DNA of 10,184 bases from Thermococci archaeon. Its GTDB lineage: Archaea; Hadarchaeota; B88-G9. The stretch's first letter is position 1, and each line of letters begins with the position of its first letter. Of this stretch, positions 1 to 5,716 are shown in pieces. The translations under genes were made by a program, and so were the position numbers. Below the pieces are notes generated by a model that saw nothing but the letters and a program-made list of their open reading frames with translations, was not told where the DNA came from and made no database searches. The DNA lies in contig QMUK01000042.1 in the NCBI GenBank assembly GCA_003660555.1, positions 1-10,184 of the forward strand, read 5' to 3'.

Positions 1-246
1 CCAACGAAGGTGGAGTGGATAGATTCCCTAGGAAAGAGGAACGCTACGACAGTTAGTGAAGACTCAATTACTGTGAAAATCTCAATGAAGAAGATAGCTC
101 TATTCCTCTTATTAGTTGCCCTATTACTCCTCATTCTCCTAGCCAAATCTATGACTAGAAGGGAGAAAAGACCAAGGATCAGAAGAAGACAAGTAATAAT
201 AAGAGCTAGGCCTAAAACAAGTAGGGGAGGTATTCCAAAGAGATGA
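1..246 (+). CDS. C-terminal part of a membrane-anchored protein (5' end outside window)
   Basis: Frame 1 is open from the first base to a TGA at 244-246, so this is the last 81 codons of a gene that begins upstream. A GTG at position 10 is an in-frame codon but has no sign of being the start. The visible part has a polar segment with an N-A-T glycosylation-type sequon, then one strongly hydrophobic helix (roughly codons 30-48, rich in Leu, Ile and Val), then a very basic tail full of Arg and Lys. This is the layout of an extracytoplasmic domain held by a C-terminal transmembrane helix with a basic cytoplasmic stop-transfer tail. The family cannot be named from this part. It overlaps mptE by 4 nt (ATGA), which suggests translational coupling in one operon. 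Confidence 0.6.
   Translation, partial: PTKVEWIDSLGKRNATTVSEDSITVKISMKKIALFLLLVALLLLILLAKSMTRREKRPRIRRRQVIIRARPKTSRGGIPKR
224..231 (+). promoter_or_regulatory. Shine-Dalgarno for mptE
   Basis: GGGGAGGT lies 11 nt before the ATG at 243. It sits inside the end of the preceding membrane-protein gene and supports the ATG that overlaps that gene's stop codon. Confidence 0.5.
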
Positions 247-920
247 ATAGCAAATTGAAGAGTAGATACGCTTGGATATCCCGTCTTTTGGATCTAGACT
301 TCAGCGCAGACTTCTTGGCATCCAAGTATCTCTCTGAGAGAATTGAGATGAGCATAGATGACCTACCCTCAATCGGGAAGAGAGCCATAGTATTGGGGGC
401 AGGTCCATCTTTGGAGGAATTCAGAGGAGGAAAAGGGAAAATAGTTGCCTCGGATGGATCAGCTAAATTTCTGATGGAAAGGGGAAGAGTCCCGGATTTG
501 GTAATCACTGATTTAGACGGCCTCACTCCTAGGTTTATCAGATCATTATTCGAGAAGGGGTCTGAAATAGTGATACACGCCCACGGAGATAACCTAAACA
601 GAATAAAGGATCTATCGAAAGAAATAGACCTTTCAAATTTCTTCGGGACGACCCAAGTTCTTGAAATGGGCAATCTCTTCAATCCGGGGGGATTCACGGA
701 CGGAGATAGGGCCTTCCTGATTTCCTTGGAATCCGGAGCGGAAATAATAGAAATGTTCGGGATGGACTTCGGTAGCATAGTAGGGAAATATTCAAAACCT
801 TGGATCAGAAGAGAGACTAGAGCCAGTGAAAGAAAAATGAAAAAACTGAAAATAGCTAAAAAAATAATAAATGATAATTTATGGAGAGCTAAATCAGTCC
901 ATTTCAGAAGAAGTCGGTAA
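243..920 (+). CDS. mptE: 6-hydroxymethyl-7,8-dihydropterin pyrophosphokinase, MptE type (DUF115)
   Basis: Predicted to transfer pyrophosphate from ATP to 6-hydroxymethyl-7,8-dihydropterin in archaeal pterin (folate or methanopterin) synthesis; cytosolic. The 225-residue protein shows the archaeal MptE/DUF115 motif series in order: GAGPSLE (52-58), SDGSAKFLM (70-78), PDLVITDLDG (84-93), IHAHGDN (111-117), GTTQ (135-138), GGFTDGDRA (149-157) and GMDFG (173-177). The acidic residues of ITDLDG, HGDN and DGDRA are the expected metal and substrate ligands of this family. The length is typical. The ATG overlaps the stop of the upstream gene and has an SD 11 nt away. The 3' end overlaps the convergent nreA stop by 17 nt. 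The last 30 or so residues are Lys/Arg-rich. The identification rests on motifs seen in the sequence; the reaction comes from knowledge of the family. Confidence 0.87.
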   Translation: MNSKLKSRYAWISRLLDLDFSADFLASKYLSERIEMSIDDLPSIGKRAIVLGAGPSLEEFRGGKGKIVASDGSAKFLMERGRVPDLVITDLDGLTPRFIRSLFEKGSEIVIHAHGDNLNRIKDLSKEIDLSNFFGTTQVLEMGNLFNPGGFTDGDRAFLISLESGAEIIEMFGMDFGSIVGKYSKPWIRRETRASERKMKKLKIAKKIINDNLWRAKSVHFRRSR

Positions 921-2166
921 TTCTCTTTTGTTGGAGTATTTCTCTGAGAAGAATTCCGTTTTTCATCCACTCCTCTGGGGGAATCCTCAGCTTGTATCTC
1001 AAGAAATTCAACAGGTCTTTTACTTCCTCTAGCTTAACCGCTTCTCTGGACAAAGCCTCTCTGACAGATTCTCTGACTAGCCAGACTCCAAGTGGCATGA
1101 GATATTCGGGATAAGCCTCTCTTAGAATTAATACAGAAGCTTGCCTCTTCTCACTTACTAATTTCTCCAGAACAGCCAGTCTTGCTGCGTAGTAACAACC
1201 ACCTATTTGGGCATACGTGCTCCTACCAGAGAACGGCTCCCAGTCCGATAGGACATAAGTCCTCTTGCCGAACGGATTCCAAGTAGTCCCAGGATACCAA
1301 GCCTCCATACTCTCGTATTTCCATGCACCAGGAAACATGATTATCAGAAATCTGTTCCCTAGGGCATTGAACTCGTGTATCCTTATTTCTTCTATCGTCT
1401 TGAAACTCTTGATTTCCTTGGATAATTCTTTCCCCAGAGAATCGTCCACAGCTGTTATGCTCAATCTAGTCGGAACTATCCTCCTTTTAGATTTAAGACC
1501 GAGCATTCCCAGACTGAATACCCTCTGGATATCGTAAACGCTCTCTCCTCTTTCGTATAGAAAGCGAATTGCTTCCCTGGCTGGCATGTCCTCTTCGTAG
1601 TACACCTTCTCTACACTCCTGTTGGATCCCCTCTGGGAGTAGTCTATCTCCAAAAGTGGAGCAGATGGACCAATTGGCTGAATTTCGTCACTTAACTCTA
1701 TTTTAGAGCGAGGAGCTCTCTTTAGAGTCATTTCTACATCCACTGACTTCTTGGAGAGGTTTATCTCTCTTATTTCATCTATAGTCTTTTCTATTTTTTC
1801 AGGATATCCGCCTATTAGCTCATATCTCATATCTACTATCTCCTTTAGGTCCATGTGTATCCATCTTCCCTCTGGATTTGAGTAAACCGAAGTGTCACCG
1901 AATTTCTCGTTCGGAACCTGGATAGAGACCCTCATGCTCCTACTTCCTATGAACACACTTGGAGGAGATGCCCCCTCTATGTTCCTTTTACTTGACGCGT
2001 GTTTAAAATAAGACGAAATCTTGACCAGTATTGGACACTCTCTTTTTCCACATAATAGCTTAGTTCCTTTGCACTTAACACAGATGCTTTTTCCTGGGAT
2101 GACCTCCATTAGGGAAGATATTACAGCTAGTTTCTTACTGGGAACCCTTATTACTGAGCCACTCAT
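904..2166 (-). CDS. nreA: Archaeal DNA repair protein NreA with C-terminal PCNA-interacting motif
   Basis: NreA proteins are archaeal repair factors linked to survival of DNA damage and bound to the sliding clamp PCNA. Two hallmarks are visible. Near the N-terminus there is a zinc-ribbon-like cluster, C-x2-C-x6-C-x4-C (ICVKCKG then LLCGKRECP). At the extreme C-terminus, QKRITDFF fits the PIP-box pattern Q-x-x-(I/L)-x-x-F-F. The body contains the family-like stretch GGCYYAARLAVLEKL and a Trp/Pro-rich segment (WYPGTTWNPFGKRTYVL). Length is about 420 residues, as expected. The start is uncertain. ATG at 2166 has GGAG 3 nt upstream, ATG at 2199 adds 11 residues and overlaps the Nudix gene, and ATG at 2109 would start just before the zinc cluster. 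The gene is divergent from the Nudix gene and convergent with mptE. The family role is known; the exact repair pathway is not. Confidence 0.85.
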   Translation of the reverse strand: MSGSVIRVPSKKLAVISSLMEVIPGKSICVKCKGTKLLCGKRECPILVKISSYFKHASSKRNIEGASPPSVFIGSRSMRVSIQVPNEKFGDTSVYSNPEGRWIHMDLKEIVDMRYELIGGYPEKIEKTIDEIREINLSKKSVDVEMTLKRAPRSKIELSDEIQPIGPSAPLLEIDYSQRGSNRSVEKVYYEEDMPAREAIRFLYERGESVYDIQRVFSLGMLGLKSKRRIVPTRLSITAVDDSLGKELSKEIKSFKTIEEIRIHEFNALGNRFLIIMFPGAWKYESMEAWYPGTTWNPFGKRTYVLSDWEPFSGRSTYAQIGGCYYAARLAVLEKLVSEKRQASVLILREAYPEYLMPLGVWLVRESVREALSREAVKLEEVKDLLNFLRYKLRIPPEEWMKNGILLREILQQKRITDFF

Positions 2167-2188
2167 GTGCTCCAGTTGGGTGGAAAGC

Positions 2189-2629
2189 GTGAAAAACATT
2201 AGGGAGCATCCCCCTTATCCGATACCCTCTGTGGGAGTGGTCCTAATACACGAAAACAGGGTTTTACTGATAAGAAGAGCAAAAGATCCTGGACTTGGGG
2301 AGTGGAGCATCCCCGGTGGGGTTATAGAAGTAGGAGAAACAATCAAGGACGCTGCTGAGAGGGAGCTGAAGGAGGAGTGCAACCTGAAGTGTTCAATTCT
2401 GGGTATAGTTGGCGTTTCCGAGAGAATAGATAGGGACTCTAGGGGGATCAGGACACACTACATCATATTCGACTTACTCGCAGAGAACCCAACAGGAGAT
2501 CTCACTCTATCAGAGGAAGAGGTAATGGAAGCGAAATGGGTCCCGAGGAAGAATCTAGGAAAATACCTTGATGAGGACACACTCACCATAGTGGAAAGGG
2601 GCTTCGAGAGGAAATTCCTACCGTTGTGA
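2189..2629 (+). CDS. Nudix hydrolase (MutT/ADP-ribose pyrophosphatase-like)
   Basis: A small hydrolase expected to cleave nucleoside diphosphates linked to another group X; the substrate cannot be told from sequence. The Nudix box is at about residues 44-66: G-x5-E-x7-R-E-L-x-E-E, with Gly of the usual final E-E-x-G-U replaced by Asn (EECNL). Upstream is the typical W-S-I-P-G-G entry strand, and the N-terminal strand VGVVLI precedes LLIRRAKDPG. The length of about 146 residues is normal for a single Nudix domain. I prefer GTG at 2189 because GGTGGA lies 6 nt upstream and the domain begins within a few residues. GTG at 2180 and ATG at 2165 are alternatives. The gene diverges from nreA with no room for a conventional promoter between them, and no TATA box is evident. 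An inverted repeat follows its stop. Confidence 0.85.
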   Translation: MKNIREHPPYPIPSVGVVLIHENRVLLIRRAKDPGLGEWSIPGGVIEVGETIKDAAERELKEECNLKCSILGIVGVSERIDRDSRGIRTHYIIFDLLAENPTGDLTLSEEEVMEAKWVPRKNLGKYLDEDTLTIVERGFERKFLPL

Positions 2630-2639
2630 GAATCAAAAA

Positions 2640-2687
2640 TTGTGCCCGGAGCCTCGGTAGGAGGTGGGGCCATGCCCTCGGGCACAA
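2640..2687. repeat. 9-bp perfect inverted repeat flanked by a second 6-bp inverted repeat
   Basis: TTGTGCCCG (2640-2648) pairs perfectly with CGGGCACAA (2679-2687). Outside it GAATCA (2630-2635) pairs with TGATTC (2691-2696). Inside it CCTC (2652-2655) can pair with GAGG (2661-2664), and GGG (2667-2669) with CCC (2675-2677). The result is a compact branched structure on either strand. It could act as a terminator between the Nudix gene and the tRNA, as a small RNA, or as a translational hairpin (see separate entries). Confidence 0.7.
2660..2666 (+). promoter_or_regulatory. Strong Shine-Dalgarno ahead of a 13-codon ORF
   Basis: GGAGGTG is a perfect match to the anti-SD of archaeal 16S rRNA and ends 5 nt before the ATG at 2672. 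It would be partly sequestered by pairing of GAGG (2661-2664) with CCTC (2652-2655). Confidence 0.35.
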
Positions 2688-2713
2688 TCCTGATTCAACT
2701 TAGGACTATTTAA
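2672..2713 (+). CDS. Possible 13-residue micro-ORF (MPSGTILIQLRTI)
   Basis: ATG at 2672 follows a perfect SD at ideal spacing and is read for 13 codons to TAA at 2711-2713. The peptide has a hydrophobic centre. Its start region lies within the 2640-2687 inverted repeat, so the RNA fold would control access to the ribosome site. No plus-strand gene follows, so it is not a leader peptide for anything visible. It would have to be transcribed with the Nudix gene. The SD and ATG may equally be a by-product of a minus-strand RNA. This is a low-confidence candidate recorded because of the quality of the SD. Confidence 0.2.
   Translation: MPSGTILIQLRTI
2707..2713 (-). promoter_or_regulatory. TATA-like box before the candidate small RNA
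   Basis: TTAAATA on the minus strand is centred about 23 nt upstream of the stem that begins at 2687. The match is to the archaeal box A in an A/T-rich spacer, so chance occurrence is possible. Confidence 0.3.
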
Positions 2714-2773
2714 CTATTGCGAGAGATCTCAATACATTGGAATTATCATCATATTAAGAATGTAATCTGAAGG

Positions 2774-2850
2774 TGGCGGGCCCGCGGGGATTTGAACCCC
2801 GGACCAGCAGGTTAAGAGCCTGCCGCTCTGCCAGACTGAGCTACGGGCCC
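2774..2850 (-). tRNA. tRNA-Lys (anticodon CTT), CCA encoded
   Basis: The minus strand folds as a complete cloverleaf. The acceptor stem GGGCCCG pairs with CGGGCCC, TA is at positions 8-9, and the D stem is GCTC/GAGC. The anticodon stem GCAGG/CCTGC encloses the loop CTCTTAA (anticodon CTT, reading AAG). The T stem CGGGG/CCCCG has the loop TTCAAAT, and the discriminator is G. CCA is encoded at the 3' end (2776-2774). No intron is present. It has its own TATA box and lies downstream of hypE. Confidence 0.96.
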
Positions 2851-2872
2851 CCATTCTATCGGAGCAATATGA

Positions 2873-2880
2873 CTTTTAAG
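2873..2880 (-). promoter_or_regulatory. TATA box of tRNA-Lys
   Basis: CTTAAAAG on the minus strand is centred about 26 nt before the first tRNA base at 2850, the normal archaeal box A spacing, with purines just upstream as expected for a BRE. Confidence 0.6.
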
Positions 2881-2996
2881 CATTTCTATTAGACGTTATC
2901 GTCCAATTCGTCTTGTTCTATCAATGTTCAGACCTAAAGTAACCGAACTTGAGAGATAATACATAGATCAACGTAATAAATGGTTATTCGAATGAG

Positions 2997-4028
2997 TTAA
3001 CATATCCTAGGAACAGGATCTCCAATTGGAGGAGGAATGACCCTCTTTCCTCCGACGACAGTCTCCATTACGACTCCCTTCACATCTGAAGAGACTTCTC
3101 CTATTATTTCTGCATTTTTCCCGTATTTGTTTTTTCTAATTTCCTCCAGTACACTGTCAGCCATTTCCTCTACTACTCCAATTATTATTTTTCCTTCGTT
3201 GCCTATTTCTAGAGGATCTATTCCCAATAGTTCGCAAGTCCCTTTTACTTCCTCCCTTATAGGCAAATTTTCCTCTTTTATCAGTATTCCTGTTTTACTT
3301 TTTTGAGACCACTCGTTCAGTACTCCTGCAACTCCTCCTCTTGTAGGGTCCTTCATGGCAACTATTCCTCCGATTTTCAGACATTTCTCCACTAAATTGT
3401 TGAGAGGCGCTACGTCACTCTCTATTCTGGATAGATCGTACCTCTCAGAGAGTATAGATGCCCCGTGATCTCCTATATTTCCAGATATTATGATCTTATC
3501 CCCAGGAGACAGGTTCGAGTCAAGGGGCCATTTGTAGACTCTTCCAGTGTACTCCTTCACTACCTGAAAGTTCCGATCTAGATATTCGCTTCTCTTCCCT
3601 ATACCAGAGGTATTTACAATCAGGGAGTCAACTCCTCCCCTTTCCACTACTTTGGTATCTCCAGTTATGACAGGCACTTCAGCTTCAAGGCAGGTCTCCC
3701 TTACGCTCCTCATTACTCTGGACACGTCTTCAATGGAGAACCCCTCTTCTATCACCAAGGAAAGTGAGAGAGCAATTGGACTCGCGCCCATTACCGAGAG
3801 ATCGTTCACTGTTCCCGATACTGAGAGTCTTCCTATGTCCCCCCCTGGGAAGAAGATGGGCTTCACCGTGTAGGAATCAGTGGTGAAGACTATTCCATCT
3901 ATTATTCCGGAGTCTTCCATCTCATCTAAACCGACCTCACCAGAGCTCCACAGTTCTTTCAGGACGAACTCTCTCAGGAATTGAAACATTTTCTCTCCGC
4001 CAGCCCCGTGTTCCATTAGAATCTCCAT
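2997..4028 (-). CDS. hypE: Carbamoyl dehydratase HypE (NiFe hydrogenase maturation)
   Basis: HypE carries a carbamoyl group on its C-terminal Cys and dehydrates it with ATP to make the cyanide ligands of the NiFe centre, working with HypF, HypC and HypD. The sequence ends in PRIC, the required terminal Cys (residue 343). AIR-synthase-type nucleotide-binding features are in place: EHGAGGEKM (6-14), TTDSYTV (49-55), GTVNDLSVMGASP (72-84), TGDTKVV (122-128), SGNIGDHG (182-189) and DPTRGGVAGVLNE (227-239). Between SGIG (141-144) and PGDKII the chain seems about 15 residues longer than usual. ATG at 4028 keeps the first beta strand and has GGGGGT upstream; ATG at 4016 would instead share one base with the preceding stop (TAATG). 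It overlaps the radical SAM gene by 13 nt. No other hyp or hydrogenase gene is in the window. Confidence 0.95.
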   Translation of the reverse strand: MEILMEHGAGGEKMFQFLREFVLKELWSSGEVGLDEMEDSGIIDGIVFTTDSYTVKPIFFPGGDIGRLSVSGTVNDLSVMGASPIALSLSLVIEEGFSIEDVSRVMRSVRETCLEAEVPVITGDTKVVERGGVDSLIVNTSGIGKRSEYLDRNFQVVKEYTGRVYKWPLDSNLSPGDKIIISGNIGDHGASILSERYDLSRIESDVAPLNNLVEKCLKIGGIVAMKDPTRGGVAGVLNEWSQKSKTGILIKEENLPIREEVKGTCELLGIDPLEIGNEGKIIIGVVEEMADSVLEEIRKNKYGKNAEIIGEVSSDVKGVVMETVVGGKRVIPPPIGDPVPRIC

Positions 4029-5656
4029 CTCATCAACCCCCTTATTATGGACAGAGATGAAGGAGGAGTCAGTTCCTCCTTTAAACTTATTTCTGGCTCG
4101 AAATCAGAGAAGGGCACTTCTGGTTCAATACCTTTTTCTATTAGAGAGTCTATCTCGTTCATTAGTTCTTTCGACTTCCTTATTCTTTCGATTAGTTCGA
4201 TTCCAGAGTCCTCTGGTATTAAGTTCATCTTGATTTTTTCTCTTATTAGGAGTTCCGCTCCATCATAGGTTGCCCTTACTATCTCGTCCCTAGACATCTT
4301 AGCTTCATAGTTCAGAGAGTATTTCCAGCTGTACTGCTTCAAGGCATAGCAATATCTCCTTAAGTCCTTCCATAGTATTTTGTATCCCACCCCTTTTTCG
4401 AAAGCCAAGCTTCCTGGATCCACATAGGGCGCCAATGGGGCTAGGAAGCAATCAACTTTTTTTGAGTCATCCTTCTTGTTGAACTCCTCCATGATTCTCC
4501 CAGCATACTTTGGAATCCCCATAGCTGAGAAGAAATCCTGTTTTGCCAATCCAATCATGAAATACAGATCTATTCTTCTAAAGGGAAGTTTTGAGGCCTT
4601 CTTTAGAAATCTCTCTAAGGAGTTGTTTGAATATCCTCTTCCTTGGAACTTCCTGACCTCTTGGTCTTGCGATTCCGGAGATATTTGAATATAGACCTCG
4701 GGAGAACAGGATGAAGCCTCTCTAAGAAATTCCTCCCCTGGAGGATAAAACACCTCAATTATAACAGGTATTTCCACACCTTCTTCTCTCATCAGAGAGA
4801 ACAATCTCTTCCATCTCTTCCTTCCACCGATCTGCAGGTCACCAATCAGGAATATTGGGGCTTTTAGTATCGAGAAAGATTCTATCTCTCTCAAGATTAC
4901 CTCGGGAGATTTCAGAACAGGACACTTTCTATTGCATATCAGGGAGTAGGAGAACTTCGATCCCCCGCAGGATATGCAGTTGTACTCACATCCCTTCATG
5001 GTGAGAGTTGCCCCAACGAAGTTCTTGGATCTATAGGGCATGTAGTCCTTGATTCTGAACAGAGCAGATTTGAATACCTCCTTGAAGTCTATGTAGTACT
5101 CATCTATTTCTCCCGGAACAAAACTGAGCGGATTCACCCTTGTTTTCCCGTTGATTCTGTAAGATAAATTGGGAATTTCTCCTAATTTTCTTTCATCTTC
5201 TTTGTTTTCCAGCAAAAGTTGAATTAGAGGCTCTGTCGTGTCACCCCTCAGGACGAAGTCCACGTCCCATAGTTCCATTATCTCCCTGTGGTAGTACGAG
5301 GAACTGAGTCCCCCCAAGAGGACATTCTTCTCCTGTTCCTTCAAAATGGAAGAGACTCTCATTACTCCATTTGCATGTACAAGCCAGTGAAAGTCTATAC
5401 CGAAGAGATCTGCATCTATTTTCCTGAGACGCTTCTCTGGATTAAATTTCCTTTCTGTGAGCATTCTGTAGGCCAAATTCAATATCTTGACTTTGAATCC
5501 CCTCTTCCTTAGGTAAGAGAGAATAGACAGGAATCCAATTGGATACATTTCAAATATCTGGTTCGAGGGTATCACGTCGCTTATTGGACCAAATATCATG
5601 CCACCTTCTCTGAAATCCATTACGCTTGGAGTATGGATCAGAACCAAATCATACAT
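4016..5656 (-). CDS. B12-binding domain / radical SAM protein (Ta0216-like)
   Basis: A 546-residue protein with an N-terminal cobalamin-binding-like Rossmann region (about 1-150), including YPIGFLSILSYLRKRGF (38-54), FGIDFHWLVHANG (85-97) and LLGGLSSSYY (113-122). A radical SAM core follows, with the cluster motif C223-x3-C227-x2-C230 (CEYNCISCGG). Two further Cys (C241, C245, in CNRKCP) could be ligands of something else. The pattern fits the archaeal B12/radical SAM family often called Ta0216-like, whose reaction I do not know. The SAM core would bind a 4Fe-4S cluster and generate a 5'-deoxyadenosyl radical. Its SD (GAGGGT, 5667-5662) overlaps the D box of a C/D sRNA. It lies 59 nt after tyrS and overlaps hypE, so operon membership is likely. 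A link to hydrogenase maturation is only suggested by position. Confidence 0.85.
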   Translation of the reverse strand: MYDLVLIHTPSVMDFREGGMIFGPISDVIPSNQIFEMYPIGFLSILSYLRKRGFKVKILNLAYRMLTERKFNPEKRLRKIDADLFGIDFHWLVHANGVMRVSSILKEQEKNVLLGGLSSSYYHREIMELWDVDFVLRGDTTEPLIQLLLENKEDERKLGEIPNLSYRINGKTRVNPLSFVPGEIDEYYIDFKEVFKSALFRIKDYMPYRSKNFVGATLTMKGCEYNCISCGGSKFSYSLICNRKCPVLKSPEVILREIESFSILKAPIFLIGDLQIGGRKRWKRLFSLMREEGVEIPVIIEVFYPPGEEFLREASSCSPEVYIQISPESQDQEVRKFQGRGYSNNSLERFLKKASKLPFRRIDLYFMIGLAKQDFFSAMGIPKYAGRIMEEFNKKDDSKKVDCFLAPLAPYVDPGSLAFEKGVGYKILWKDLRRYCYALKQYSWKYSLNYEAKMSRDEIVRATYDGAELLIREKIKMNLIPEDSGIELIERIRKSKELMNEIDSLIEKGIEPEVPFSDFEPEISLKEELTPPSSLSIIRGLMRWRF

Positions 5657-5661
5657 TTCCG

Positions 5662-5667
5662 ACCCTC
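5662..5667 (-). promoter_or_regulatory. Shine-Dalgarno of the radical SAM gene, overlapping the sRNA D box
   Basis: GAGGGT on the minus strand ends 5 nt before the ATG at 5656. Its first two bases (GA) are the last two of the box D CTGA at 5669-5666, so a kink-turn formed by boxes C and D would include or crowd the ribosome site. Confidence 0.55.
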
Positions 5668-5716
5668 AGATACTCCGAGGCTCATCACAGCTCAGAGCGC
5701 TCGCTAATCATCACCC
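5663..5716 (-). ncRNA. Box C/D guide sRNA (2'-O-methylation guide)
   Basis: The minus strand of the tyrS/radical SAM spacer contains, in exact order: box C GTGATGA (5714-5708), a 12-nt guide TTAGCGAGCGCT (5707-5696), box D' CTGA (5695-5692), a 3-nt linker GCT, box C' GTGATGA (5688-5682), a 12-nt guide GCCTCGGAGTAT (5681-5670) and box D CTGA (5669-5666). All four boxes are perfect and both guides have the canonical 12-nt length of archaeal dual guides. By the N+5 rule the D' guide would direct methylation of the C at position 5 of target AGCGCUCGCUAA, and the D guide the U at position 5 of target AUACUCCGAGGC. No long terminal stem is visible, which is common in archaea. The RNA starts at the tyrS stop codon and ends just before the next ATG, so it is probably cut out of the operon transcript. 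The targets were not identified. Confidence 0.88.

Larger units (their letters stand above)
2635..2690 (-). ncRNA. Candidate small structured RNA (unclassified)
   Basis: Read on the minus strand, a TATA-like TTAAATA (2713-2707) lies about 23 nt before the first base of the 9-bp stem. The stem closes at 2640 and runs into five T residues (2639-2635). A promoter, hairpin and U-run at these distances describe a transcript of about 55 nt. The 3' stem strand is followed by ACA, which recalls H/ACA guide RNAs. However, the roughly 30-nt interior is too short for a normal guide pocket plus kink-turn, so I do not classify it. The interior carries CACCTCCT, the same as the conserved 3' tail of 16S rRNA. 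It could also simply be a terminator for read-through from tRNA-Lys. Confidence 0.3.

Noticed and set aside
212-970. 252-codon open frame on the minus strand opposite mptE.
   Set aside because: It is the antisense shadow of mptE, which has full family motifs. The translation is low-complexity Ser/Leu/Ile with no recognisable domain.
2640-2690. H/ACA guide RNA identity for the structured locus (ACA directly after the stem).
   Set aside because: The region inside the stem is about 30 nt, too short for a guide pocket plus upper stem with kink-turn. ACA also appears on both strands because the stem is palindromic.
2729-2752. A second possible box C/D RNA on the minus strand (ATGATGA at 2752-2746, then 13 nt and TTGA).
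   Set aside because: The would-be D' box is TTGA instead of CTGA, and no C' or D box follows at a sensible distance. A C box alone is expected by chance in A/T-rich DNA.
2892-2903. Small GACG/CGTC inverted repeat between hypE and tRNA-Lys, as a terminator or RNA.
   Set aside because: It has only 4 bp with a 4-nt loop and no following T-run, which is not distinguishable from chance.
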